In this document: positions 16,117-24,938 of the stretch, in pieces
Position numbering within the stretch: the first letter of the stretch is position 1
Layout of the letters: each line of letters opens with the position of its first letter
Source: Candidatus Sulfopaludibacter sp. SbA3
GTDB lineage: Bacteria > Acidobacteriota > Terriglobia > Bryobacterales > Bryobacteraceae
Assembly: GCA_945890485.1 (NCBI GenBank)
Contig: CAMDCN010000014.1
Location: 62,001-126,000, forward strand
Length of the DNA: 64,000 nucleotides
Direction of reading: 5' to 3'
Position numbers and translations under genes: made by a program
The notes under the pieces: model-generated
Databases searched by the model: none
What the model saw: the letters and a program-made list of their open reading frames with translations, nothing else
Told to the model about the DNA's origin: nothing

Positions 16117-18357
16117 ATGCCTGAGCCACCTGAACGCCAGGCAACAACATCCATCAGCAGTAGCCGGGTTGTTGTTGCCACCACCGTTGCGCTTTCGTTT
16201 ATTTCGTTTTGGCGAGGCGCTGCAATCGTTCTGAGCGATCTTGCCTCGACGATGTTCTACGTCGGCGGCATTACCGAGCAGGCGATTGGCAAGTCGGCCC
16301 CGTGGTTCGTGCTCGCCGTGATGTTGTTTTCCTTCGCGGTGCGTTCCATCTACATGGAGAGCTGCTCCATGTTCGTCCGCGGCGGCGTCTACGTCGTGGT
16401 TCGGGACTCGATCGGCCCGAACATGGCCAAGCTTTCCGTCTCGGCTCTGGTGGTGGACTTCATCCTCACCGGCCCCATCTCGTCCGTCAGCGCCGGGCAG
16501 TACATCGGCCGGCTCCTGAACGAGATGAGCGAAATGGGCGGCCATCCGCTACACGTCAATCCAAACCTGTTCGCGGTGTTTTTCGGCATTGCCGTGACAC
16601 TGTACTTCTGGCGGAGCAACACCCGCGGCATTCACGAATCGAGCGGCCACGCGTTGCGGATCATGCAGATCACGACGGTGATGGTGGTCCTCCTGGTGGC
16701 TTGGTCCGTAATTACTCTGGTGATTCGCGGAGGCGCACCACTACCGCCCCCTCCCACTGCGGAAAACCTGACGATGAACGAGCATTCGCTCGGCTGGCTC
16801 GAAGGCACCTTCTGGCAAAGCATCAGCGCCGCGATGCTCGTCGTGGCATTCGGCCACTCGCTGCTGGCGATGAGCGGCTTTGAGACGCTGGCGCAGGTCT
16901 ACCGTGAAATTGCGTATCCGAAGATGAAGAATCTGCGGATTACGGCCAACATCGTTTGCATTTACGCACTCCTTTCGACCGGCCTCATCTCGCTGCTCGC
17001 CGTGATGATCATCCCCGACGCCGTCCGTCCGCAGTACTACGACAACCTGATCGGCGGCATGTCGATGAACCTGGAAGGGCCGCAGTTGCTGAAACTCGGC
17101 TTCCATATTTTCGTCGTCATTGTCGGCGGACTCATCCTGTCTGGCGCCGTCAACACCTCGTTGATCGGAGCCAACGGCGTGTTGAACCGCGTCGCCGAAG
17201 ACGGCGTTTTGCTGAGCTGGTTCCGCAAGCCACACACCAAATTTGGCACCACCTTTCGCATCATCAACCTCATCGTTCTCCTGCAGATCCTGACCATCAT
17301 CGGCAGCATGGGCGACGTCTACCTGCTCGGCGAAGCGTACGCGTTCGGCGTGGTGTGGAGCTTCTTCCTCAAGGGCCTGGGCGTGTTGGCCTTGCGTTTT
17401 CAGCGCCACGATCAGGAGTACAAAACGCCCTTCAACTTCCGCCTGGGCGGCCGGGAGATTCCAGTCGGACTTGCCGTGACGGTGCTGATGCTCTTCCTCG
17501 TCGCGATCGCGAATCTGTTCACCAAGAAGATCGCGACGATGTACGGCCTTTCGTTTACTTTGGTTCTGTTTGCCGTGTTTCTGATCTCGGAACGCGTGAA
17601 CGCGCGCCAGACGCGAAAGGCCGAAGCAGCCAACGCGAATAACCTCGAAGAGTTCAACCTGGAGCATCAGCCGCACGTCGATACCGCCCATTTGACGGCG
17701 CGTCCCGGCTGCATTCTCGTCGCCGTTCGCGACTACAACAACCTCGAACACTTCCGCCGGATCCTAGAGAAAACCAATCTGCGCCGGCATGACGTCGTCG
17801 TGATGACCGTTCATCCCATCTCCACCGGGGCCGGCGAGTTTGAACTCCAAAACGAACAGTTGTTCGGATCCTACGAGCAGGAGTTGTTCTCGCGCGTGGT
17901 CACCGTGGCCGAGAAGGAAGGCAAGCCGGTCGAACTCCTCGTTGTGCCGGCGACGGACCCATTTGCGGCGATGATTCAGGCGGCGAACCAGTTAAAGGCA
18001 TCACGGCTGGTAACCGGCGTCTCCGCCAAAATGGCGTCCGAGGAGTTAGCGCGGCGGATTGGACTGGCGTGGGAAGCGCTACCGGAGCCGCGGCACCCGC
18101 TATCGCTCGAGGTGATCCGGCCGGATCGGCAATCGACCTTCGTCAACCTGGGCCCGCACCCGCCCCGCCTGTGGCCGGAAGACCTTGACCGCCTGCACGA
18201 CATCTGGCTGAAGCTGACGGACCGCGAGGGCCTGGGACATAAGCTCCATCACCGGGATGTGGTCGGTGTCGCACTTCGCCGCTTGGAGCAGGAGCTCGAA
18301 TCGGACGACAAACCCGAGATCCTGACACAGATCAAAGACGAAATGCGGCGGAACTAA
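16117..18357 (+). CDS. APC-family permease with C-terminal Usp-like domain
   Basis: A 746-residue protein. About the first 490 residues form a 12-helix amino acid/polyamine/organocation permease, with a conserved early segment GGVYVVVRDSIG and helix pairs near AFGHSLLAMSGFETLAQVY. From about residue 525 a soluble domain begins with GCILVAVRDYNNLEHFRRIL, resembling universal-stress-protein nucleotide-binding folds, a known regulatory tail in some APC transporters. The substrate cannot be told from sequence. A TATTAT box ends ten bases before the ATG. Confidence 0.82.
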   Translation: MPEPPERQATTSISSSRVVVATTVALSFISFWRGAAIVLSDLASTMFYVGGITEQAIGKSAPWFVLAVMLFSFAVRSIYMESCSMFVRGGVYVVVRDSIGPNMAKLSVSALVVDFILTGPISSVSAGQYIGRLLNEMSEMGGHPLHVNPNLFAVFFGIAVTLYFWRSNTRGIHESSGHALRIMQITTVMVVLLVAWSVITLVIRGGAPLPPPPTAENLTMNEHSLGWLEGTFWQSISAAMLVVAFGHSLLAMSGFETLAQVYREIAYPKMKNLRITANIVCIYALLSTGLISLLAVMIIPDAVRPQYYDNLIGGMSMNLEGPQLLKLGFHIFVVIVGGLILSGAVNTSLIGANGVLNRVAEDGVLLSWFRKPHTKFGTTFRIINLIVLLQILTIIGSMGDVYLLGEAYAFGVVWSFFLKGLGVLALRFQRHDQEYKTPFNFRLGGREIPVGLAVTVLMLFLVAIANLFTKKIATMYGLSFTLVLFAVFLISERVNARQTRKAEAANANNLEEFNLEHQPHVDTAHLTARPGCILVAVRDYNNLEHFRRILEKTNLRRHDVVVMTVHPISTGAGEFELQNEQLFGSYEQELFSRVVTVAEKEGKPVELLVVPATDPFAAMIQAANQLKASRLVTGVSAKMASEELARRIGLAWEALPEPRHPLSLEVIRPDRQSTFVNLGPHPPRLWPEDLDRLHDIWLKLTDREGLGHKLHHRDVVGVALRRLEQELESDDKPEILTQIKDEMRRN

Positions 18358-18584
18358 TTCGGCTTGCCTTCGCCTTCCTGCTGCGCCTGCAGCAGCGCCA
18401 GTGCCTTCAACTCCTTCTTCGTCGGAGGGACCACGGCCTTCTCATAATCGTGGTCTTTGTAGCACGAGCAACAGCGGACTTTGGCCGGATCCGTACCCAC
18501 CAAGGACACGATGGCATGGTTGGTCAGGCGCTTGCATTTCACGCAATAATCGTCGAGGATATCGCCGAGTCGAAACTCGCTCAT
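18354..18584 (-). CDS. Small zinc-ribbon protein of unknown function
   Basis: A 76-residue protein with two cysteine pairs, DDYCVKCKRL and RCCSCYKDHDYEKA, likely binding one zinc ion. The last third is charged and helix-prone (KKELKALALLQAQQ). I do not recognise a named family. It overlaps the chromate transporter start by four bases and the APC permease end by four bases convergently. The four-base overlap with the next minus-strand gene argues that it is translated. Short zinc ribbons of this kind often bind RNA or protein, but nothing here shows which. Confidence 0.7.
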   Translation of the reverse strand: MSEFRLGDILDDYCVKCKRLTNHAIVSLVGTDPAKVRCCSCYKDHDYEKAVVPPTKKELKALALLQAQQEGEGKPN

Positions 18585-19099
18585 AATACGGCAGAGTATA
18601 GCAAAGCCACTGCCGCACTACCGAGAATTACCCAGAAGGAGTCGACTTTGGCGCGCAACAGCACGGCTCCGGCGGCGAGGCCAAGCAACAGCCCGCGCCA
18701 GTCTGTAATCGCGTCCTGCGCCAAAGGCAGCGCACTCGCCAAGCTCAGTCCGGCAGCGGCGAGAAGCACCGAATCGAGCGCCCGCCGGAACGTGGGATGG
18801 TCGCTGTGGCGGCGGAGCCAGATGAGCAGTGGGATGCTGAGAAACGCGGGCGTGATCAACGCCAGCCAACCCATGGCCGCACCCGGATAGCCGGCCAGGT
18901 AGTAGCCGATGCCAACCAGGTACACACCGTTGGGCCCGGGAGCGAGGCGTCCGGCGGCGATGGCGGTGGTGAGCTGCTGGTCGGTCAGCAGTTGGTGCTC
19001 GACGACGAAATCTTGGCGTACGATCGCCAGCGAAGTCATCCCGCTGAAGCTCGTGAGCGTGGACTTGGCAAGCAAAAGATAGAGCCAGAACAGGTTCAT
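18581..19099 (-). CDS. chrA: Chromate transporter, second half (short-chain ChrA)
   Basis: A 172-residue membrane protein with about five to six helices. Typical chromate-transport motifs are TSFSGMTSLAIVRQDFV and LAPGPNGVYLVGIGYYLAG. The ATG at 19099 is chosen because it overlaps the stop of the preceding half (ATGA); the frame is open further upstream but only inside that gene. Short-chain ChrA proteins work as pairs from adjacent genes. The exported ion may be chromate, but many members have other or unknown anion substrates. Confidence 0.85.
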   Translation of the reverse strand: MNLFWLYLLLAKSTLTSFSGMTSLAIVRQDFVVEHQLLTDQQLTTAIAAGRLAPGPNGVYLVGIGYYLAGYPGAAMGWLALITPAFLSIPLLIWLRRHSDHPTFRRALDSVLLAAAGLSLASALPLAQDAITDWRGLLLGLAAGAVLLRAKVDSFWVILGSAAVALLYSAVL

Positions 19100-19647
19100 G
19101 CCACTCCCAACCGGTCCAGCACGAGACCGCCCACGATGGCTACGGCGAGGATGGCAATCGGGGAGAGAAATCCCGAAGCCAGTGCGGCCGCGGCGCCACC
19201 CGTCAGCAAAGCAATCCGCACCCAACGCTTCTTCGCCGCGTACGGCTGCACCAGCTTCCAGGACGAAACGGCGATCAAGGCGACAACCGCCACCAAAGCC
19301 CCGCTGATGGCCTGGGCGACCCACGGAAGGGAGCGAATGCGCTCATAGCCGTCGAGCAATGCCAGAATCAACAACGATGCCGGCAACGACACGGCGACAA
19401 CAGCAGCCACCGCCGCCGGCCAACCACCCAAACGCCAAGCCAGCGCCGCGCTGCAGGCGAGGATGTTCGTGCCCGGCGTGAACCGGGCCAGCCCGTAGAT
19501 GAGGCCAAACTCCGACGAAGTCAACCAACCGCGCCGTTCCACCAGTTCCAGGTGCAGCACGGCCTGAATCGAAGTGCCGCCGCCGAGCGTGAAGCTGCCC
19601 GACCGGAAGAAGAGGGCGGTTATCGCGCCGAGGCGCGCGGCTTCCAT
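19096..19647 (-). CDS. chrA: Chromate transporter, first half (short-chain ChrA)
   Basis: A 183-residue membrane protein. The CHR-domain motifs are FFRSGSFTLGGGTSIQAVL and YGLARFTPGTNILACSAAL, followed by several hydrophobic helices. Together with the overlapping downstream gene it makes the two-protein, antiparallel form of a ChrA transporter. The four-base overlap should keep the two subunits in equal amounts. Confidence 0.86.
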   Translation of the reverse strand: MEAARLGAITALFFRSGSFTLGGGTSIQAVLHLELVERRGWLTSSEFGLIYGLARFTPGTNILACSAALAWRLGGWPAAVAAVVAVSLPASLLILALLDGYERIRSLPWVAQAISGALVAVVALIAVSSWKLVQPYAAKKRWVRIALLTGGAAAALASGFLSPIAILAVAIVGGLVLDRLGVA

Positions 19648-19671
19648 GGGGCTACTGTAGCATCGCTACGG

Positions 19672-19677
19672 TAGACT
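19672..19677 (+). promoter_or_regulatory. Candidate -10 box (TAGACT) of a leaderless promoter
   Basis: TAGACT ends six bases before the ATG at 19684, placing the predicted transcript start on the start codon. No ribosome-binding site is seen. Confidence 0.4.
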
Positions 19678-19683
19678 CTAATT

Positions 19684-20679
19684 ATGCGCGGCAAATGGCT
19701 GTTGTTCGGAGGATGTCTGATCCTGCTGGCTATCGCCGCGGGAGCAATCACCGTTTGGCGAAAGGAACAAGCCAAGCCCGTGGTCACCGCTGCCCCCGCG
19801 CCGCCGCCGTTGGAAGTGAGCGGCGACCTGAGCCTGAGCGGCAAGGTGGAAGCGCGGAACGTGGTGGCGGTGAAGCCGCCCTCTGCCGGCACCATCGAAG
19901 AGTATCTCGTCAATGAGGGCGAAGAGGTCTACGAGGGCCAGTTGCTGGCGCGGCTGAACAACCCCACGCTGTCGAACGAGCAACTGCAGGCCAAAGAGCG
20001 TGCGGACAAGGCGCAGGAGCGCGTGAATCAGCTCGAAAGCCAGATGCTGGCGGCGCGGCTGGAGGCTTCCCGGGGCCGTGCCGAGGCGGCGCGGGTTAAG
20101 GACGAGTACTCGCGAGCGGACCGCGCCTACCAACGGCAGTCCATGCTGAACCAGCAAGGCGCTACCCCCCGTTTGGCGTTTGAAAAAGCGCAGAAAGAGT
20201 ACGAGAACGCCAAGCTCGACTATGAAAGCTCCAGCGCCCGGCAGCAGATTGCGGAGGGCCGCATCACGGATCTAACCCGTGACATCGACGTAGCGAAGAA
20301 GACGCTGGAGGAACGCAACAACGACCTCGAAGACGCCGAGGCCAGCCTGCAGGCCACACAGGTGCATGCCCCCGTCGATGGCGTCGTCATCATGCGCAAG
20401 GGCGACGCTGGCGTCGAGATACAACTGGGCGAGGACGACCTGTTTCAGATCGCGACCGACCTGGGCAACCTCCAGGTAGTCGCCGAGGTGAACGAGGCGC
20501 AGCAGCAGAAAATCAAGGAAGGCTCGCCTGCATCCGTCTACCTGACCGAGATGGCCAACGAACCCATGGCAGGCGAAGTGGCGCGGGTTGCCGATGGCCG
20601 GGTCACGGTGCTCTTCCAGAACCCAAACCCGCTGATCAAGCCCGGCCTGACCGCTCAGGTGAAGATCCGCCTGCCTTGA
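19684..20679 (+). CDS. HlyD/RND-type membrane fusion (periplasmic adaptor) protein
   Basis: A 331-residue adaptor. One N-terminal membrane anchor (WLLFGGCLILLAIAAGAI) is followed by a lipoyl-like half (SGKVEARNVVAVKPPSAG, VNEGEEVYEGQLLARL), a long coiled-coil hairpin (about residues 95-215), the second lipoyl half (THAPVDGVVIMRKGDAG reads as QVHAPVDGVV) and a beta-barrel. Adaptors join an inner-membrane pump to an outer-membrane channel. No pump or channel gene is next to it; it runs into the fumarase gene instead, which is unusual. Confidence 0.85.
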   Translation: MRGKWLLFGGCLILLAIAAGAITVWRKEQAKPVVTAAPAPPPLEVSGDLSLSGKVEARNVVAVKPPSAGTIEEYLVNEGEEVYEGQLLARLNNPTLSNEQLQAKERADKAQERVNQLESQMLAARLEASRGRAEAARVKDEYSRADRAYQRQSMLNQQGATPRLAFEKAQKEYENAKLDYESSSARQQIAEGRITDLTRDIDVAKKTLEERNNDLEDAEASLQATQVHAPVDGVVIMRKGDAGVEIQLGEDDLFQIATDLGNLQVVAEVNEAQQQKIKEGSPASVYLTEMANEPMAGEVARVADGRVTVLFQNPNPLIKPGLTAQVKIRLP

Positions 20680-20697
20680 TAGAATCGGGGATTCTAT
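20679..20697 (+). promoter_or_regulatory. Hairpin covering the fumarase start codon
   Basis: A perfect 8-bp stem, ATAGAATC (20679-20686) with GATTCTAT (20690-20697), has loop GGG. The first base is the last base of the adaptor stop codon and the 3' arm contains the first two bases of the fumarase ATG (20696). In mRNA this would hide the start codon unless upstream ribosomes open it. TAGAAT (20680-20685) could also serve as a -10 box. Confidence 0.6.
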
Positions 20698-22210
20698 GCA
20701 ATTCCTCGAAACCAGCCTGATTGAACTGATTACGCAGACGGCAACGAATCTGCCGCCGGATGTCCGCAAAGCCATGGGCGTGGCGCTCGAACAGGAGAAG
20801 CCGGATACCCAGGCTTCCCAGGCGCTAAACATCATTGCGAACAACATCGATATGGCCGTCGAGGATGAAGGGCCCATCTGCCAGGACACCGGCATGCCGA
20901 CCTTCGTCGTGCATACCCCAGTCGGCGTCAGCCAGATCGCGATCAAGAAAGCCATCAAGGCTGCCGTAGCCGAGGCGACCAAGCGCGGCAAGCTCCGTCC
21001 GAATTCAGTGGACTCCCTGACCGGCAGAAACTCCGGCGACAACCTCGGCGTCGAGACGCCAGTGATCCATTGGGAGCAGTGGGAACAGGACGACATCGAA
21101 GTCAAACTCATCCTGAAGGGCGGCGGCTGCGAGAACAAGAATATTCAGTACTCGCTGCCCACTGAACTCGAACACCTCGGCAAGGCCGGCCGCAACATCG
21201 AAGGCGTCAAGAAATGCTTGCTCCACGCCGTATGGCAGGCGCAGGGCCAAGGCTGCGCGCCGGGCGCCATCGGCGTCTGCGTCGGCAGCGACCGGGCGCA
21301 CGGCTATTACCTCGCCAAGCACGAACTGTTCCGCGAACTCGACGACGTGAATCCGGATCCGGTGCTCGCACAGCTCGAAGCCGAGGTGATGGAAGAGGCC
21401 AATAAGATTGGCGTGGGGCCGATGGGCTTCGGCGGCAACGTCTCGCTGATCGGCTGCAAGGTGATGGCCGCCAACCGGCTTCCGGCAAGCTTCTTCGTTT
21501 CGGTGGCCTACGATTGCTGGGCCTACCGGCGGCTGGGCGTTCGCCTGGATGCCAACACCGGCGCCATCAAAAAATGGCTCTACCGCGATCCGGAACGCGA
21601 AGTCGAAAAGCTTTCAAAGATGGATGGCTTCCCGCTCACCGGGCGCGAAGTCACGCTGACCCCGCCTCTGACTGAGGCGCAGATGCGTAGCCTGCACGTG
21701 GGCGACGTCGTAATCATCCGCGGCGATATGTACACGGGCCGCGACGCCGTACACGCCCGGCTGATGAATGAGCCGCCGCCGGTGAGCCTCGACGGACAGA
21801 TTCTGTACCACTGCGGCCCGGTGATGATGAAGAATGGCGAACAGTGGGTGGTGAAGGCAGCCGGCCCGACGACCTCGAGCCGCGAGGAGCCCTATCAAGC
21901 CGAAGTGCTGCGGCGGTACGGCGTACGCGCGGTGATCGGCAAGGGCGGCATGGGTGCCAAGACCTCAAAGGGGCTGCAGGAGTGCGGCGCAGTGTATCTG
22001 AACGGAATCGGCGGCGCGGCGCAGTTCTACGCCCGGACGCTGAAGAAGGTGAAGGCGGTTCACTGGCTCGAACTGGGCATTCCGGAAGCGATGTGGCACC
22101 TGGAAGCGGATGGCTTCGTGGCGATTGTGACCATGGACGCCCATGGCAACAGCCTGCATGCCGACGTAGAGAAAGCGACCGGAGAGTTGCTCGAAGCGTT
22201 ACAAAAGTGA
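20696..22210 (+). CDS. Fumarate hydratase, class I (fused alpha and beta domains)
   Basis: A 504-residue iron-sulfur hydro-lyase that interconverts fumarate and malate in the TCA cycle. The N-terminal alpha domain has cluster cysteines in GPICQDTGMP (Cys62), GQGCAPGAIG and SLIGCKVMAANRLP. The C-terminal beta domain carries GDVVIIRGDMYTGRDAVH and the signature AGPTTSSREEPY. Related proteins act on tartrate or other hydroxy-diacids, but the fused form and motifs fit fumarase best. The 8-bp hairpin at its start codon may couple it to the upstream adaptor gene. Confidence 0.9.
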   Translation: MQFLETSLIELITQTATNLPPDVRKAMGVALEQEKPDTQASQALNIIANNIDMAVEDEGPICQDTGMPTFVVHTPVGVSQIAIKKAIKAAVAEATKRGKLRPNSVDSLTGRNSGDNLGVETPVIHWEQWEQDDIEVKLILKGGGCENKNIQYSLPTELEHLGKAGRNIEGVKKCLLHAVWQAQGQGCAPGAIGVCVGSDRAHGYYLAKHELFRELDDVNPDPVLAQLEAEVMEEANKIGVGPMGFGGNVSLIGCKVMAANRLPASFFVSVAYDCWAYRRLGVRLDANTGAIKKWLYRDPEREVEKLSKMDGFPLTGREVTLTPPLTEAQMRSLHVGDVVIIRGDMYTGRDAVHARLMNEPPPVSLDGQILYHCGPVMMKNGEQWVVKAAGPTTSSREEPYQAEVLRRYGVRAVIGKGGMGAKTSKGLQECGAVYLNGIGGAAQFYARTLKKVKAVHWLELGIPEAMWHLEADGFVAIVTMDAHGNSLHADVEKATGELLEALQK

Positions 22211-22227
22211 TAGTTTAGAGGGGTAGT

Positions 22228-22303
<76 letters not shown>

Positions 22304-22313
22304 CATCTCGAAC

Positions 22314-22337
22314 GCGACCCCTTGGGTCGCTTTTTTG
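22314..22337 (+). terminator. Rho-independent terminator after tRNA-Phe
   Basis: Stem GCGACCC (22314-22320) with GGGTCGC (22324-22330), loop CTT, followed by six T residues and GTTTTT. It begins 11 bases after the tRNA end. Confidence 0.93.
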
Positions 22338-22366
22338 TTTTTCAGGCCTGATATGCTTACTCGAGA

Positions 22367-23605
22367 ATGAATCGTAGAGCATTTTTCCAGGCCTGTTTCG
22401 GCGCCGCTGGCGCGATCTCCATGGCCGACCGCGCGGACGCCCTCGGGTTGCCGAAAGCCAAGATTACGCGGATCCGCTATTACAAGACTCCTACCGACGC
22501 CGCCGGGCGGCCCAATACGCGGCAACCGCTCTTCAACCAGAGCACGAATGTCGTGCTGGTGGAGACCGACACCGGCCTCATCGGCGTTGGCGAAGGCGGC
22601 GCCCCCGACGTGATGGAGCAATGCGCCGGCCTGCTCATCGGCCAGGACCCGTTCCGCACCGACCGCCTTTGGCAGTCCATGTTCCGCTCCTACTTCTATC
22701 CAGCGGGTCGCGAAAAAGTCCATGCCCTCGGTGCGCTCGATGTCGCTCTATGGGACTTGAAGGCAAAGGCGCTGGGGGTACCGCTGTATCAACTCCTCGG
22801 CGGCCAATCGCGCGAGTATGTCGAATGCTATTCCACGGGCTATCCGGCCAAGGGCACCCAGAAAGAGATTGCCAAGGCTTGCGTCGACGCCGGCTTCCGG
22901 GCGTACCGGATCTCGACCAACGCGCGCGGCGAAGTGATGGATCGCTTCGATACCGTGAACCGCATGATCGCGATGTGTGAAGAGGTTCGCGAAGGCGTAG
23001 GCCGCGATGGCGGCTGGTGCATCGACTTCCATACCGAGCTCGATTTCCCCGACGCCGTGACGCTTGCCAACAAGATCGAACACCTGCGGCCCTACTTCGT
23101 CGAGGATCTTGTCCGCAGCGAAAACCCCGCCGTCTACCGCACTCTGCGCGGCCAGGTGAAGGTGCCGATTGCGGTCGGCGAACAGTTCGGGCCGAAGTGG
23201 GAATGGAATGAGCTGATTGAAGATCACCTCATCGACTACGCCCGCGCAACCATCCCGAACGTCGGCGGCGTCACCGAGTTTCAGAAGATCGCCGCGATGT
23301 GCGAAACCCACTACGTCGGCTTGGTTCCTCACTTCACGGGGCCCATCTCAGAAGCCGCCATGGTCCACTGCTCCGCCGCGTTCTCCGGGCCGGTGCTGAT
23401 GGAAATGGTAATGGGCGGCACCCGTCCATGGCCGTACCTGAAGAGCAGCTACGACCTGCGCAACGGCAAGCTCTGGCCAAATGAGCGGATTGGCTTGGGC
23501 GTCGAAGTCGATACGTCGCAACTGCAGCAGATCGGCAACTATACCGAAGCGTATCAATTGACGCCGATGCTGCGACGGCCCGACGGATCGCTGACAAACT
23601 GGTAG
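22367..23605 (+). CDS. Enolase-superfamily dehydratase (mandelate racemase/muconate lactonizing type), secreted
   Basis: A 412-residue protein with a Tat-like leader (MNRRAFFQACFGAAGA). The capping domain has TDTGLIGVGEGG; the barrel carries WCIDFHTELDFP (metal aspartate plus a histidine two residues on, as in galactonate and mannonate dehydratases), YFVEDLVRSEN, and PIAVGEQFGP. Members dehydrate sugar acids to 2-keto-3-deoxy sugar acids. The exact acid cannot be read from sequence. Neighbouring nitrilase, dehydrogenase and oxidoreductase genes support a carbohydrate-degradation setting. A TATGCT box lies nine bases before the ATG. Confidence 0.83.
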   Translation: MNRRAFFQACFGAAGAISMADRADALGLPKAKITRIRYYKTPTDAAGRPNTRQPLFNQSTNVVLVETDTGLIGVGEGGAPDVMEQCAGLLIGQDPFRTDRLWQSMFRSYFYPAGREKVHALGALDVALWDLKAKALGVPLYQLLGGQSREYVECYSTGYPAKGTQKEIAKACVDAGFRAYRISTNARGEVMDRFDTVNRMIAMCEEVREGVGRDGGWCIDFHTELDFPDAVTLANKIEHLRPYFVEDLVRSENPAVYRTLRGQVKVPIAVGEQFGPKWEWNELIEDHLIDYARATIPNVGGVTEFQKIAAMCETHYVGLVPHFTGPISEAAMVHCSAAFSGPVLMEMVMGGTRPWPYLKSSYDLRNGKLWPNERIGLGVEVDTSQLQQIGNYTEAYQLTPMLRRPDGSLTNW

Positions 23606-23615
23606 GTTAAAGGCT

Positions 23616-24917
23616 ATGCGCATCGGACTGCTGTGTTTCCTGATTCTGCCGTTGTATGGCGAAGTCCTGTTCCGGCAGTCCGCCTTTGAGGCGGCTACAG
23701 CCGATTGGTCGGCCTGGAGCCACCGCCCGGAGACGATGCCAAGGGCCTTTGTCGATACGCAAATCAGCCGGGGCGGCAAAGGTTCGTTGGCCATCAACGG
23801 CCTCAGCAACGTCGCGGCCTACGGCGGGTGGCGCAAGCATGTCCCCGGCATCCAAGGCGGCGAGTGGCTGCGCTTGCGCGCGTTCTACAAGGCCGAGAGC
23901 GTGGCTGCGGAGAACTGGCAGGTTATCGCCCGGCTCGACTGGCAGAACGCGGCCGGAAAGCGAATCGGCGAACCCGCTTATATTCCCTGGACCCAGCGGC
24001 AGGGTGACTGGAACGAACTGCATTCGGAAGCCCAAGCGCCGCAGGGTACGGCATCGGCTTACGTCGAATTGTTTCTGGCCAATGCGCCACAGGGAACCGT
24101 GTGGTGGGACGACATTTCGCTCGAACGGATCCCGCCCCCGCCGGCGCGGAAAGTGAACGTCGCCACCGTGAATCTGCGGCCGAGGAATACGAGTGGCCGC
24201 GAAGAGAGCGTCAGCCAGTTCATCGCCGCCATCGGGAAATCCGTCCCGGCGAACACGGACGTGATCCTGTTGCCGGAGGGTATCAGCATCGTCGGCACGA
24301 CGAAGAAGATTCTGGAAGTAGCCGAGGCCATCCCCGGACCCACCACGCAGGCGCTCAGCGCGGTTGCCAAGGCACGGAAGGCGTACATCGTCGCGGGCAT
24401 TTACGAGAAGGAGGGCCACGTCATGTACAACACGGCCGTCCTGATCGATCGCAACGGAGACATCGCCGGCAAGTACCGGAAAGTCTATCTACCCCGCGAA
24501 GAGGTTGAAAACGGCCTCACGCCGGGCACCCACTATCCCGTCTTCCAGACCGACTTCGGCAAGGTCGGCCTGATGATCTGCTACGACGTTTTCTTCGCAG
24601 AGCCGGCGCGCGCGTTGGCCAACCAAGGCGCGGACATGATCCTAATGCCCATCTGGGGCGGCGACGAGACGCTGGCGAAGGCCCGCGCAATTGAGAACGG
24701 CGTATTCCTCATCACCAGTGGCTACGACCATCCCACCTACATCATGGACCCGACCGGCGAACGGCTAGCGCAAGCCCGTGAACAGGGCTCCGCGGCGACG
24801 GCCACCGTCGACTTGGCCAAGCAATACAACTGGCAATGGCTAGGCGAGATGCGCACGCGGCGTTTGAAGGAGCTACGCGTGGATGTCGCCGTGCCGACGC
24901 CCGGGGTGTTGCGGTAA
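23616..24917 (+). CDS. Secreted carbon-nitrogen hydrolase (nitrilase superfamily) with N-terminal beta domain
   Basis: A 433-residue protein with a short signal peptide (MRIGLLCFLILPLYG). Residues of about 20-175 form a beta-sandwich-like region containing GGKGSLAINGLSN and EGTVWWDDISLERI-type ending (WWDDISLERIP), as in carbohydrate-binding modules. The catalytic domain follows with the triad Glu in LLPEGISI, Lys in KYRKVYLPREE and Cys in MICYDVFFAEPAR. Such enzymes cleave amides or nitriles. Starting 10 bases after the enolase-family gene, it is probably in the same operon. Confidence 0.85.
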   Translation: MRIGLLCFLILPLYGEVLFRQSAFEAATADWSAWSHRPETMPRAFVDTQISRGGKGSLAINGLSNVAAYGGWRKHVPGIQGGEWLRLRAFYKAESVAAENWQVIARLDWQNAAGKRIGEPAYIPWTQRQGDWNELHSEAQAPQGTASAYVELFLANAPQGTVWWDDISLERIPPPPARKVNVATVNLRPRNTSGREESVSQFIAAIGKSVPANTDVILLPEGISIVGTTKKILEVAEAIPGPTTQALSAVAKARKAYIVAGIYEKEGHVMYNTAVLIDRNGDIAGKYRKVYLPREEVENGLTPGTHYPVFQTDFGKVGLMICYDVFFAEPARALANQGADMILMPIWGGDETLAKARAIENGVFLITSGYDHPTYIMDPTGERLAQAREQGSAATATVDLAKQYNWQWLGEMRTRRLKELRVDVAVPTPGVLR

Positions 24918-24928
24918 TCACCCCGGGC
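24899..24928 (+). terminator. Strong hairpin between convergent genes, with a stop codon in its loop
   Basis: A perfect 10-bp stem, GCCCGGGGTG (24899-24908) and CACCCCGGGC (24919-24928), with a ten-base loop that holds the nitrilase TAA (24915-24917). There is no T-run on either strand, so it may act as a weak bidirectional terminator or protect the 3' ends of the two convergent messages. Confidence 0.5.
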
Positions 24929-24938
24929 CGGCCACCAA

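Noticed and set aside
18581-19324. Longer reading of the second ChrA half from 19324
   Set aside because: The first 75 codons lie inside the first ChrA half in another frame and encode no hydrophobic helix; the ATGA overlap marks the real start.
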